A stretch of 7,170 bases of DNA from positions 1-7,170 of the forward strand of contig CAMLIT010000164.1 in the NCBI GenBank assembly GCA_946480295.1. The letters are read 5' to 3'. Position 1 is the stretch's first letter. The number at the start of each line of letters is the position of its first letter. Made by a program: the position numbers and the translations under genes. The notes beneath the pieces are model-generated. The model was not told where the DNA came from. It ran no database searches and saw only the letters and a list, made by a program, of their open reading frames with translations. Positions 1 to 7,138 of the stretch are shown here, one piece after another. Origin of the DNA: an uncultured Gemmatimonadota bacterium. GTDB lineage: Bacteria; Gemmatimonadota; Gemmatimonadetes; Gemmatimonadales; Gemmatimonadaceae.

Positions 1-48
1 GGCGGGCGTGCCGGCCGCGGCGGCCCCGGCGCGCGCGCGGCGAGATGA
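1..48 (+). CDS. C-terminal tail of an upstream gene, probably the RND periplasmic adaptor (partial)
   Basis: The frame starting at base 1 is open for 15 codons and ends at a TGA (46-48) that overlaps the ATG of the next gene (45-47) as ATGA, a classic translational-coupling junction. The visible tail is low complexity, only Gly, Arg, Ala and Pro (GGRAGRGGPGARAAR), so it carries no domain information. In MdtABC/MuxABC-type operons the gene immediately before the tandem RND pair encodes the membrane-fusion (periplasmic adaptor) protein, and such proteins often end in a disordered tail. The identity is therefore inferred from position only. A chance open frame is possible because GC-rich DNA has few stops, but the ATGA overlap favours a real gene end. 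Confidence 0.45.
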   Translation, partial: GGRAGRGGPGARAAR

Positions 49-3000
49 GCTTCACGAGCCTGTTCATCAAGCGCCCGGTCATGACGACGCTGCTCATGAC
101 CGGGATCCTCGTGTTCGGCATCGTCTCCTACCGACAGCTCCCGGTGAGCGACCTGCCGACGGTCGACTACCCGACCATCGGCGTCTACGCGGGCGCGCCC
201 GGGGCGAGCCCCGAGACGATGGCCGCGACGGTCGCCACGCCCTTGGAGAAGGCGTTCTCCGCGATCGCCGGCATCGACGAGATCACCTCGAACTCGAGCC
301 TCGGCTCGACGGGGATCACGCTCCAGTTCTCGCTCGACCGCGACCTGGAGAGCGCGGCGCAGGACGTGAACGCGGCGATCTCCAAGACGATGCCCTTCCT
401 GCCGCCGAACATGCTCCCGCCGTCGGCGCACAAGCACAACCCGTCGTCGGCGCCGATCCTGTTCCTCGCGCTGACATCGAACGTGCTCCCCCTCCCCGAC
501 CTCGACGAGTACGCGGAGACGACGATCGCCCAGCGGCTGTCGATGATCGAGGGCGTGGCGCAGGTCGGCGTGTGGGGCTCGGCGAAGTACGCGGTGCGCG
601 TGCAGCTCGACCCGCGCGAGCTGGCGAGCCGCGGCATCGGCGTGTCGCAGGTGGCGCGGGCGATCCGCGAGAACAACGTGATGCTCCCGACGGGCGTGCT
701 CTACGGCCCGGACAGGACGCTCACGATCCAGGCGACGGGGCAGCTCTCGAACGCCGAGCAGTTCCGGCGGCTGATCATCACGTACCGGAACGGCGCGCCG
801 GTGCGCCTCGGCGACCTCGGCACCGTCGCCGACGACATCCAGAACAACAAGACGGCGAGCTGGTACGGCGGCGAGCGGTCGATCGGCCTCGCCGTGGACC
901 GGCAGCCGGGGACGAACACCGTCGAGATCGCGAAGCGCGTGAAGGCGGAGCTGGCGCAGATCCAGAAGGCGCTGCCGCCGACGGTGACGGTGCACGTCCA
1001 GTACGACCGCTCCCTGTCCATCGAGCAGTCGGTGCACGACGTGAAGGTGTCGCTGCTGATCGCGCTCGCCCTCGTCGTCGGCGTGATCTTCCTCTTCCTG
1101 CGCAACGTCGTGGCGACGGTGATCCCGAGCCTGACGCTGCCGATGTCGATCATCGGCACGTTCTCGGTGATGAACGTGCTCGGGTTCACGATCGACAACC
1201 TGTCGCTGATGGCGCTCACGCTCGCCGTGGGCTTCGTCGTGGACGACGCGATCGTGATGCTCGAGAACATCGTGCGCCACGTGGAGATGGGGAAGACGCC
1301 GATGCAGGCGGCGCTGGACGGCGCCGACGAGGTGGGGTTCACGATCCTGTCGATGACGCTCTCCCTCGCCGCGGTGTTCATCCCGCTGATGTTCATGGGC
1401 GGGATCATCGGGCAGCTGTTCAAGGAGTTCGCGATCACGATCGCCGTGGCGGTGCTCGTCTCCGGCCTCGTCTCGCTGACGCTGACGCCGATGCTGTGCA
1501 GCCGCCTGCTCAAGCCGCACGGGACCGAGCGGCACGGCCGCTGGTTCAACGGCTCCGAGCGCGTCTTCCAGGGGGCGCTCGGCGCGTACGACCGGAGCCT
1601 CGGCTGGATCATGGAGCACCGGCCGGTGATGCTCGGCTTCTCCGCGCTGATCCTCGTCGGGACGGCGGTGCTGTGGACGGTGATCCCGAAGGGGCTCTTC
1701 CCGCCCGACGACACGGGGATGCTCAACGCGACCATCGAGGCGGCGCAGGGGACGTCGTTCCCCGAGATGCTGCGCCTCGAGCAGCTCGCCGAGCGGCGAC
1801 TGGAGCGCGACCCGAACATCGAGTCGTTCACCGCGAACGTCGGCGGCGGCATGGGCTCGAGCAACCAGGGGAACTTCAACCTCACGCTCAAGCCGCGCGA
1901 CCAGCGGCCGAGCGCGGACGACGTGGTGCGCGAGCTGATGCGGCGCATGAACGGCATCCCCGGGCTCGCGTTCTACGTCCAGAACCCGCCGGCGATCCGC
2001 ATCGGCGGCCGTTCGGCGAAGAGCCAGTACCAGTTCACGCTGCGCGGCAGCGACATCGGGACGCTGTACCGCGAGGCCGGGAAGTTCAGCCGCGTGCTGC
2101 AGCAGGATCCGATGTTCGCCGGCGTGACGTCGGACCTGCTGAACACGAGCCCGATCCTGAAGGTCCACATCGACCGGCAGCGGGCGCTCTCGCTCGGCGT
2201 GACGCCGCAGGCGATCGAGCAGGCGCTGGCGAACGCGTACAACCAGCAGCAGATCTCGACGATCTACACGCCGAGCAACGAGTACTGGGTGGTGATGGAG
2301 ACGGTGCCGAGCGCGCAGCGCGACGCGTCGGTGCTCCAGCAGTTCTACGTGCCGGCGAGCGGCGGCCGGCAGATCCCGCTCGCCGACGTCGCCTACTTCG
2401 AGAAGACGACCGGCCCGCTGAGCATTGCCCACTCCGGGCAGCTCCCGTCGGTGACGATGTCGTTCAACCTCGCGCCGAACGTCTCGCTCGGCGAGGCGGT
2501 GGCGCACGTGAAGGACCTCGCGCGGCAGAACCTGCCGGCGACGATCTCGACCGGCTTCTCCGGGCAGGCGCAGGCGTTCGAGGCGTCGCAGAAGGGGCTC
2601 GGGCTCCTGCTGCTGATCACCGTCTTCGTCATCTACATCATTCTCGGCATCCTCTACGAGAGCTTCATGCACCCGGTGACGATCCTCACCGGGCTGCCGT
2701 TCGCGGCGTTCGGCGCGCTCATCGCGCTGTACATCGGCCGCTTCGAGCTGGGGGTGTACGGCTACGTCGGCATCGTGATGCTCATCGGGATCGTGAAGAA
2801 GAACGCGATCATGATGATCGACTTCGCGATCGAGCGGGAGCGGAGCGAGCACGTGTCGCCGGCGCAGGCGATCCGCGAGGCGGCGCGCGTGCGCTTCCGG
2901 CCGATCATGATGACGACCGTGTCGGCGATCGCCGGCACGCTGCCGATCGCGATCGGCTTCGGGGCGAGCGCGGCGTCGCGGCGGCCGCTCGGCATCGCGG

Positions 3001-3170
3001 TGGTCGGCGGGCTCGCCTTCTCGCAGATCGTGACGCTGTACGTCACGCCCGTGTTCTACACCTACATCGACGAGCTGCAGGCCTGGTTCGGGCGGCGGGT
3101 CTCCCGGGTCTCCCGGGCGCCCGGCGCGCTCCTCGCGCCCGGCATCGAATCGGCCCCCGCTGGCGACTGA
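45..3170 (+). CDS. RND multidrug efflux transporter, HAE1 type, MdtB/MdtC-like (first of a tandem pair)
   Basis: This is a full-length inner-membrane RND pump of 1041 aa, the usual size for AcrB/MdtB relatives. It would use the proton gradient to drive drugs or lipophilic compounds through an adaptor and outer-membrane channel. The layout is TM1 at about 11-28, a periplasmic porter/docking half to about 335, TM2-TM6 at about 336-490, TM7 at about 528-547, the second periplasmic half to about 850, and TM8-TM12 at about 851-1010. The proton relay is intact: D400 and D401 in TM4 ([13 protein letters not shown]), K919 in TM10 ([13 protein letters not shown]), and R950 and T957 in TM11 (RFRPIMMTT), matching AcrB D407, D408, K940, R971 and T978. 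The Asp pair argues for drug (HAE1) rather than metal (HME) export. The ATG at 45 overlaps the previous stop, so translation is probably coupled; no strong Shine-Dalgarno is seen. The Arg/Pro-rich tail after about 1015 is poorly conserved. Whether it corresponds to MdtB or MdtC cannot be settled by eye, and the substrate is unknown. Confidence 0.95.
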   Translation: MSFTSLFIKRPVMTTLLMTGILVFGIVSYRQLPVSDLPTVDYPTIGVYAGAPGASPETMAATVATPLEKAFSAIAGIDEITSNSSLGSTGITLQFSLDRDLESAAQDVNAAISKTMPFLPPNMLPPSAHKHNPSSAPILFLALTSNVLPLPDLDEYAETTIAQRLSMIEGVAQVGVWGSAKYAVRVQLDPRELASRGIGVSQVARAIRENNVMLPTGVLYGPDRTLTIQATGQLSNAEQFRRLIITYRNGAPVRLGDLGTVADDIQNNKTASWYGGERSIGLAVDRQPGTNTVEIAKRVKAELAQIQKALPPTVTVHVQYDRSLSIEQSVHDVKVSLLIALALVVGVIFLFLRNVVATVIPSLTLPMSIIGTFSVMNVLGFTIDNLSLMALTLAVGFVVDDAIVMLENIVRHVEMGKTPMQAALDGADEVGFTILSMTLSLAAVFIPLMFMGGIIGQLFKEFAITIAVAVLVSGLVSLTLTPMLCSRLLKPHGTERHGRWFNGSERVFQGALGAYDRSLGWIMEHRPVMLGFSALILVGTAVLWTVIPKGLFPPDDTGMLNATIEAAQGTSFPEMLRLEQLAERRLERDPNIESFTANVGGGMGSSNQGNFNLTLKPRDQRPSADDVVRELMRRMNGIPGLAFYVQNPPAIRIGGRSAKSQYQFTLRGSDIGTLYREAGKFSRVLQQDPMFAGVTSDLLNTSPILKVHIDRQRALSLGVTPQAIEQALANAYNQQQISTIYTPSNEYWVVMETVPSAQRDASVLQQFYVPASGGRQIPLADVAYFEKTTGPLSIAHSGQLPSVTMSFNLAPNVSLGEAVAHVKDLARQNLPATISTGFSGQAQAFEASQKGLGLLLLITVFVIYIILGILYESFMHPVTILTGLPFAAFGALIALYIGRFELGVYGYVGIVMLIGIVKKNAIMMIDFAIERERSEHVSPAQAIREAARVRFRPIMMTTVSAIAGTLPIAIGFGASAASRRPLGIAVVGGLAFSQIVTLYVTPVFYTYIDELQAWFGRRVSRVSRAPGALLAPGIESAPAGD

Positions 3171-3173
3171 TCC

Positions 3174-6100
3174 ATGGATTTCACGACCCTGTTCATCAAG
3201 CGCCCGGTCATGACGACGCTCGTCATGATCGGCATCCTCGTCTTCGGGATCGTCGCCTACCGGCAGCTCCCGGTGAGCGACCTGCCGAACGTCGACTTCC
3301 CGACGATCACCGTCACCGCGACGCTGCCGGGCACGAGCCCGCAGACGATGGCGGCGACGGTGGCGACGCCGCTGGAGAAGGAGTTCTCGACGATCGCCGG
3401 AATCGACAACATGACGTCGACGTCGAGCCTCGGGCAGACGCAGATCGTCGTCCAGTTCGCGCTCGACCGGGACATCGACGCCGCGGCGCAGGACATCCAG
3501 GCGGCGATCGCCCAGACCGTGCGGCAGCTCCCGCAGGGGATCCTGCCGCCGTCGTACCAGAAGACGAACCCCGCCGACGCGCCGATCCTCACGCTCGCGC
3601 TGACGTCGGACGAGGTGCCCCTGTCGACGCTCGACGAGTTCGGGGAGACGACGCTGGCGCAGCGGCTGTCCATGGTCGGCGGCGTGGCGCAGGTGCTGGT
3701 GTACGGCGCGCAGAAGTACGCCGTCCGCGTGCAGCTCGACCCGCAGCAGCTCGCGACGCGCGGCATCGCCCTCGAGGACGTGGCGGCGGCGATCACGAGC
3801 CAGAACGTGAACATGCCGACGGGCGTGCTGTGGGGGCCGAAGACCGCGCTCACCCTCCAGGCGACGGGACAGCTCGACAGCGCCGGCGCGTTCAAGGACG
3901 TGATCGTCGCCTACCGGAACGGCGCACCCGTGCACCTCGACGAGGTGGGGCGCATCACCGACGACGTCCAGAACAACAAGACGGCGAGCTGGTACAACGG
4001 CCAGCGGTCGATCGTGCTCGCCATCCAGCGCCAGCCGGGGACGAACACGGTGGAGGTGGCGAGCAAGGTCAAGGCGGCGCTCGCGCGGCTGCAGACCGAG
4101 ATCCCGCCGTCGGTGCACGTGGCGACGCTCTACGACCGGTCGGCGACGATCCAGGACTCGGTGCACGACGTGACGTTCACCCTCGAGCTGACGCTCGTGC
4201 TCGTCGTCGCCGTGATCTTCCTCTTCCTGCGCAACGTGTCGGCGACGGTCATCCCGAGCCTCGCGCTGCCGATGTCGATCATCGGCACCTTCTCGGTGAT
4301 GTACCTCCTGCACTACAGCCTGGACAACCTGTCGCTGATGGCGCTCACGCTGGCGGTCGGGTTCGTCGTCGACGACGCGATCGTGATGCTGGAGAACATC
4401 GTCCGGCACCTGGAGATGGGGAAGCCGCGGATGCAGGCGGCGATCGACGGCGCATCGGAGGTCGGGTTCACGATCCTGTCGATGACGCTGTCGCTCGCCG
4501 CGGTGTTCATCCCCTTCCTCTTCATGGGCGGGATCATCGGGAAGCTGTTCCACGAGTTCGCGGTGACGATCGGCGTGGCGATCCTCGTCTCCGGCTTCGT
4601 CTCGCTGACGCTGACGCCGATGCTGTCGAGCCGCTTCCTGCGCTCGGAGCACGGGAAGGCGCACGGGCGGTTCTACCAGGCGTCGGAGCGCTTCTACGAC
4701 GCGTGGCTGGGCGTGTACGAGCGCAGCCTCGCGTGGGTGATGCGCCACCGGCCGGCGACGATGGTGTTCTCGGCGGTGATCCTCGTCGCCACCGGGTACC
4801 TGTTCTGGGCGACGCCGAAGGGGCTCTTCCCGACCGACGACACCGGGCAGCTCCTCGCGACGACCGAGGCGGCCGAGGGGGTGTCGTTCGACGCGCTCGT
4901 GCAGCACCAGCAGGAGGTCGCGGCGGTGATCGCGCAGGACCCCGCCGTGCACGCCGTGACGTCGTCGGTCGGCACGACCGCGGCCGCGAACCAGGGGCAG
5001 CTCACGATCGACCTCAAGCCGATCGGCGAGCGGAAGCGCAGCGCCGACCAGGTCGCGCGCGACCTCGGGCGCGCCGTGCAGTCGGTGCCGGACGTGGCGG
5101 TGTTCATCCAGAACCCGCCGGCGATCTCCATCGGCGGTCTGGCGTCGAAGAGCCAGTACCAGTACACCCTCCAGAGCGGCGACCTGCCGAGCCTCGACAA
5201 CTCGGCGCGCGTGCTGGAGAACCGGCTGCGCGAGCTGCCGATCCTGCGCGACGTGACGAGCGACCTGCTGATCGAGAACCCGCAGGTGACGGTGGACATC
5301 AACCGCGAGGCGGCCGGCCAGCTCGGGGTGTCGGCGGCGGAGATCGAGAACACGCTCTACGACGCCTTCGGGCAGCGGCAGGTGTCGACGATCTACACGT
5401 CGAGCAACGAGTACTGGGTGGTGATGGAGCTCCTCCCGCAGTATCAGGCGGACATCCCCTCGCTCGGCAAGCTGTGGGTGCGCTCGTCGCGCGGGCCGCT
5501 CGTGCCGCTGAGCACCGTGGCGACCTTCCGCAACTCGGTGGGCCCGGTGACGGTGAACCACAGCGGGCAGCTCCCGTCAGTGACGATCTCGTTCAACCTC
5601 GCGCGCGGCGTCTCGCTCGGCACGGCGCTGGCCGCGGTGCAGAAGGAGGCGGCGGACGTGCTGCCGCCGACGATCGCGGCGAGCTTCTCGGGGACGGCCG
5701 AGGCGTTCATGAACACGCAGCAGGGGCTGGCGATGCTCATGATCCTCGCCGTGTTCGTGATCTACGTGATCCTCGGCGTGCTGTACGAGAGCTTCATCCA
5801 CCCGATCACGATCCTGTCCGGCCTCCCCTTCGCGGCGTTCGGCGCGCTGGTGACGCTGCTCCTCGTCGGGCTCGACCTCGACATCTACGGCTTCGTCGGG
5901 ATCATCATGCTGATCGGGATCGTGGAGAAGAACGCGATCATGATGATCGACTTCGCGATCGAGGCGCAGCGGGAGGGGCGGAAGACGCCGGCGGAGGCGA
6001 TCCTGGAAGCGGCGAGCGTGCGCTTCCGGCCGATCATGATGACGACGATGGCGGCGCTGATGGGCGCGGTGCCGATCGCCGTGGGCTGGGGCGCGGGGGC

Positions 6101-6299
6101 GTCGACGCGGCGCCCGCTGGGCGTGGCGGTGGTGGGCGGGCTGGCGTTCTCGCAGCTGGTGACACTGTACGTGACGCCGGTGTTCTACACCTATCTGGAC
6201 GAGCTGCAGGCGTGGTTCGGGCGGCGGCGGGCGGGGGTGCGGGACGAGGTGCCGGCGGATGGCGAGGCGCGGGGTGCGGAGCCCGGGCTGCTCGCCTAG
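3174..6299 (+). CDS. RND multidrug efflux transporter, HAE1 type, MdtB/MdtC-like (second of a tandem pair)
   Basis: This is a second complete RND pump of 1041 aa, a close paralogue of the first: the opening 120 residues are about two-thirds identical by eye (both begin with [13 protein letters not shown]). The twelve-TM, two-periplasmic-loop plan is the same, and landmarks fall at the same residue numbers: D400/D401 in TM4, M523 before TM7, K919 in TM10, R950 and T957 in TM11. All proton-relay residues are present. The residue before the TM10 lysine is Glu ([13 protein letters not shown]), whereas the first copy and E. coli MdtB/MdtC have Lys there. The ATG lies 3 bases after the upstream TGA, in the same frame and without a clear Shine-Dalgarno, so its translation probably depends on the first gene. 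The family context suggests that the two proteins form a heterotrimer as in MdtBC. A separate homotrimer is the alternative. The C-terminal 25 residues are divergent, and the stop is TAG. Confidence 0.95.
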   Translation: MDFTTLFIKRPVMTTLVMIGILVFGIVAYRQLPVSDLPNVDFPTITVTATLPGTSPQTMAATVATPLEKEFSTIAGIDNMTSTSSLGQTQIVVQFALDRDIDAAAQDIQAAIAQTVRQLPQGILPPSYQKTNPADAPILTLALTSDEVPLSTLDEFGETTLAQRLSMVGGVAQVLVYGAQKYAVRVQLDPQQLATRGIALEDVAAAITSQNVNMPTGVLWGPKTALTLQATGQLDSAGAFKDVIVAYRNGAPVHLDEVGRITDDVQNNKTASWYNGQRSIVLAIQRQPGTNTVEVASKVKAALARLQTEIPPSVHVATLYDRSATIQDSVHDVTFTLELTLVLVVAVIFLFLRNVSATVIPSLALPMSIIGTFSVMYLLHYSLDNLSLMALTLAVGFVVDDAIVMLENIVRHLEMGKPRMQAAIDGASEVGFTILSMTLSLAAVFIPFLFMGGIIGKLFHEFAVTIGVAILVSGFVSLTLTPMLSSRFLRSEHGKAHGRFYQASERFYDAWLGVYERSLAWVMRHRPATMVFSAVILVATGYLFWATPKGLFPTDDTGQLLATTEAAEGVSFDALVQHQQEVAAVIAQDPAVHAVTSSVGTTAAANQGQLTIDLKPIGERKRSADQVARDLGRAVQSVPDVAVFIQNPPAISIGGLASKSQYQYTLQSGDLPSLDNSARVLENRLRELPILRDVTSDLLIENPQVTVDINREAAGQLGVSAAEIENTLYDAFGQRQVSTIYTSSNEYWVVMELLPQYQADIPSLGKLWVRSSRGPLVPLSTVATFRNSVGPVTVNHSGQLPSVTISFNLARGVSLGTALAAVQKEAADVLPPTIAASFSGTAEAFMNTQQGLAMLMILAVFVIYVILGVLYESFIHPITILSGLPFAAFGALVTLLLVGLDLDIYGFVGIIMLIGIVEKNAIMMIDFAIEAQREGRKTPAEAILEAASVRFRPIMMTTMAALMGAVPIAVGWGAGASTRRPLGVAVVGGLAFSQLVTLYVTPVFYTYLDELQAWFGRRRAGVRDEVPADGEARGAEPGLLA

Positions 6300-6310
6300 C
6301 GACGACGGCG

Positions 6311-6336
6311 GAGCCCGTGTCGCGTGACGCGGGCTC
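6311..6336 (+). terminator. GC-rich hairpin ending the efflux operon (probable terminator, no U-tract)
   Basis: An 11-bp stem pairs GAGCCCG (6311-6317) with CGGGCTC (6330-6336), and T-GTC (6318-6321) with GAC-G (6326-6329) through one T-G wobble, closing a GCGT tetraloop (6322-6325). It starts 11 bases after the TAG of the second RND gene, where a terminator is expected. It is followed by GCGGGTTC repeats rather than a run of T, so it is not a textbook intrinsic terminator. It may work as a 3'-end stabiliser or as a U-tract-less terminator of the kind proposed for high-GC bacteria. Confidence 0.55.
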
Positions 6337-6389
6337 GCGGGTTCGCGGGTTCGCGGGTTCGCGGGTTCGCGGGTTCGCGGGTTCGCGGG
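6334..6389. repeat. 8-bp tandem repeat, TTCGCGGG, six perfect copies plus one variant
   Basis: Six uninterrupted copies of TTCGCGGG run from 6342 to 6389. They are preceded by one variant copy, CTCGCGGG (6334-6341), whose first three bases belong to the 3' arm of the hairpin. The period of 8 is not a multiple of 3, so length change would shift any reading frame, and no supported gene crosses it. Such short-unit arrays arise by replication slippage and commonly vary in copy number between strains. The array may have grown outwards from the hairpin arm, since the variant unit is shared. Confidence 0.95.
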
Positions 6390-6453
6390 CGGGTGAGGCG
6401 AGGGGGGATGCCGGCGGCAGCTGGGGCCTCGGGGATCGGCCGCGCAGATTATG

Positions 6454-6482
6454 GCGCACGTGCCACGCAGTGTAGCGTGCGC
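6454..6482. repeat. Inverted repeat in the gene-free spacer 6390-6587
   Basis: GCGCACG (6454-6460) pairs perfectly with CGTGCGC (6476-6482) around a 15-base loop that contains a further short CAC/GTG pairing. It lies in the spacer between the tandem repeat and the first attC-like element. I looked for GTTRRRY/RYYYAAC core boxes placed symmetrically around it, as an attC site would need, and found none. The rest of 6390-6587 is G-rich and shows no gene I can support, only short frames without good start signals. The role of the inverted repeat is unknown and chance is possible at this GC content. Confidence 0.4.
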
Positions 6483-6587
6483 GGGGGCGCCTCTCGCAAC
6501 CGGCAAGGCATTCGACAGCAACGGGTTCGCCGCGGAGGGCGCGGGAAAAGGCTGCGAGTTGGACGCAGGGTTTCGTGCGCGTGCGCA

Positions 6588-6672
6588 GTCTAATATGACG
6601 ATGTTCGCACGCAGGGCTTCCGCGCGGGGTTTGCACGCGGAAACTTCGCGTTCGTCTAAGAACGCGTTAGGT
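6588..6672 (+). other. attC-like integron recombination site, 85 nt (upstream of the cassette)
   Basis: The element is symmetric about position 6630. The outer core boxes are GTCTAAT (6588-6594) and GTTAGGT (6666-6672). The latter fits the attC R' consensus GTTRRRY, and the former is one base off the R'' consensus RYYYAAC; all seven positions can pair if G-T wobbles are allowed. Inside, in exact register, CGCACGC (6606-6612) pairs with GCGTTCG (6648-6654) with one mismatch, and TTCCGCG (6618-6624) pairs perfectly with CGCGGAA (6636-6642) around an 11-base loop. The unpaired segments next to the cores are 11 bases each, longer than the usual 5-6, and R'' is imperfect, so this is a weaker call than the site at 7000-7054. 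Integrase would recombine it as a folded single strand, cutting between 6666 and 6667. Confidence 0.5.
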
Positions 6673-6704
6673 GGATCCAAGTACTCTCGGTAAACGACCG
6701 TTCC

Positions 6705-6709
6705 GAGGA
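6705..6709 (+). promoter_or_regulatory. Ribosome binding site GAGGA that favours the ATG at 6716
   Basis: GAGGA lies 6 bases before the ATG at 6716, which is ideal spacing. The in-frame upstream GTG at 6671 lacks a purine-rich motif (it is preceded by AACGCGTTAG) and sits inside the R' core of the attC-like site. This decides the start of the cassette ORF in favour of 6716. Confidence 0.6.
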
Positions 6710-6715
6710 CATCCG

Positions 6716-6976
6716 ATGCCAAATGGCGGCGTGCCAATGCACATGGTGCTGTTCCCGAAAGACGGGAAGGCTGTCTTGTACTGCAACCGCGGAGAGCTAC
6801 GTGTCATCGAACGGTCGGCGTGGGAAGCGCAGCGCAGCGCGGCAACCCCACTATGCACGTTGAGCGTTGCCGAGGGCGCGGCACTCGCCTGGTTCCTCCG
6901 ATATTGGATCGGCGAAGGCCGTCTTCAGCCAGGATACAACATGCGTGGGGAAGTCCAAGCGGAATTCGACTTTTAG
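6716..6976 (+). CDS. Hypothetical protein, 86 aa, the gene of an integron cassette
   Basis: I do not recognise this protein. From the ATG at 6716, supported by GAGGA 6 bases upstream, it has 86 residues; starting at the in-frame GTG at 6671 would add 15. The N-terminus is short and glycine-containing. A region likely to be beta strands follows (MHMVLFPKDGKAVLYC at 8-23, then GELRVIER at 26-33). A probable helix spans about 50-65 (VAEGAALAWFLRYWIG), rich in aromatic residues, and the acidic, aromatic end is AEFDF. There are two cysteines (23 and 47) and three tryptophans (36, 59, 64). There is no signal peptide, no clear transmembrane segment and no catalytic motif that I can name. It looks like a small soluble alpha/beta protein. 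Its codon use is less GC-extreme than that of the pump genes, and its place between two attC-like sites marks it as a mobile cassette gene. Most such genes have no known function. Confidence 0.65.
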   Translation: MPNGGVPMHMVLFPKDGKAVLYCNRGELRVIERSAWEAQRSAATPLCTLSVAEGAALAWFLRYWIGEGRLQPGYNMRGEVQAEFDF

Positions 6977-6999
6977 GCTGCGAGCAGTCGCGACCATCC

Positions 7000-7054
7000 G
7001 CCTAACGTATCGCTGCAGCTGTCAATCGCTCGGCTGGAAGCATTGCGGTTAAGC
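7000..7054 (+). other. attC integron recombination site, 55 nt
   Basis: The core boxes are GCCTAAC (7000-7006, exactly RYYYAAC) and GTTAAGC (7048-7054, exactly GTTRRRY), pairing at 6 of 7 positions plus one wobble. Spacers of 5 (7007-7011) and 6 bases (7042-7047) follow inward, as in classical attC sites. Next come the inner boxes: GCT (7012-7014) pairs with AGC (7039-7041), then G7015 faces GA (7037-7038) as the asymmetric bulge used for strand choice, then CAGCTG (7016-7021) pairs with CGGCTG (7031-7036) through one wobble, closing a 9-base loop. The GCTGCAGC inner box is a familiar form in environmental cassettes. The element starts 23 bases after the stop of the 86-aa ORF. The predicted cut lies between 7048 and 7049. 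Confidence 0.75.
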
Positions 7055-7138
7055 GCTTGGCCAGGCACTCTGTAGATCGAGTGGTAGCCGCCCTGATAGC
7101 CGGCCGCTTGCAGCCTCTGTGAAGCGGCGCACGCGGTC

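Larger units (their letters stand above)
6667..7048 (+). mobile_element. Probable integron gene cassette (382 bp)
   Basis: Integron integrases cut between G and TT of the GTTRRRY core. The two same-orientation cores here, GTTAGGT (6666-6672) and GTTAAGC (7048-7054), therefore define a unit from 6667 to 7048. It has standard cassette anatomy: a short 5' leader, one ORF on the same strand filling most of the unit (6716-6976), 23 bases after the stop, then an attC folding site. Sampled GC inside is 55% (33/60 at 6721-6780 and again at 6901-6960) against 75% (45/60 at 5641-5700) in the neighbouring pump gene, which fits transferred DNA. No integron integrase or attI is in the window, so the array class and its anchor are unknown. 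A degraded or integrase-less cluster (CALIN) is possible. Confidence 0.6.

Noticed and set aside
701..1957. A 418-residue minus-strand open frame opposite the first pump
   Set aside because: It is antisense to a strongly conserved coding region. The translation is Ser/Arg/Thr-rich without recognisable motifs, and there is no ribosome binding site. Similar minus-strand frames opposite both pumps were rejected for the same reason.
45..6299. Heavy-metal (CusA-type) RND pumps
   Set aside because: Both proteins carry the double Asp in TM4 typical of HAE1 drug pumps, and no methionine-based metal relay is evident.
8..6475. A 2155-residue plus-strand open frame spanning both pump genes
   Set aside because: It is a shadow frame of the two RND genes. 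Its translation is almost only Arg, Ala, Asp, Gly and Pro, with no domain. It stays open only because GC-rich codons rarely form stops, whereas the true frame gives textbook RND proteins.
6551..6564. A GTTGGAC box resembling another attC R' core
   Set aside because: It fits GTTRRRY, but no RYYYAAC partner or symmetric inner stem was found upstream. A seven-base degenerate match is expected by chance.
6631..6660. A possible cassette promoter with TTGCAC and TCTAAG boxes
   Set aside because: Only 3 of 6 and 4 of 6 matches to the sigma-70 boxes at 18-base spacing, and the bases are already explained by the attC-like fold. Not better than chance.
6324..6693. Short plus-strand frames of 89 and 80 residues in the spacer
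   Set aside because: They run through the tandem repeat or the attC-like hairpin, lack ribosome binding sites and have composition-driven Arg/Gly/Ala-rich translations.
5577..6737. A minus-strand open frame with a repeated Arg-Glu-Pro-Ala-Asn-Pro-Arg-Thr peptide, resembling a repeat protein
   Set aside because: The peptide repeat is just the 8-bp DNA repeat read as 24-bp triplets. The rest is antisense to the second pump and to the attC-like region.
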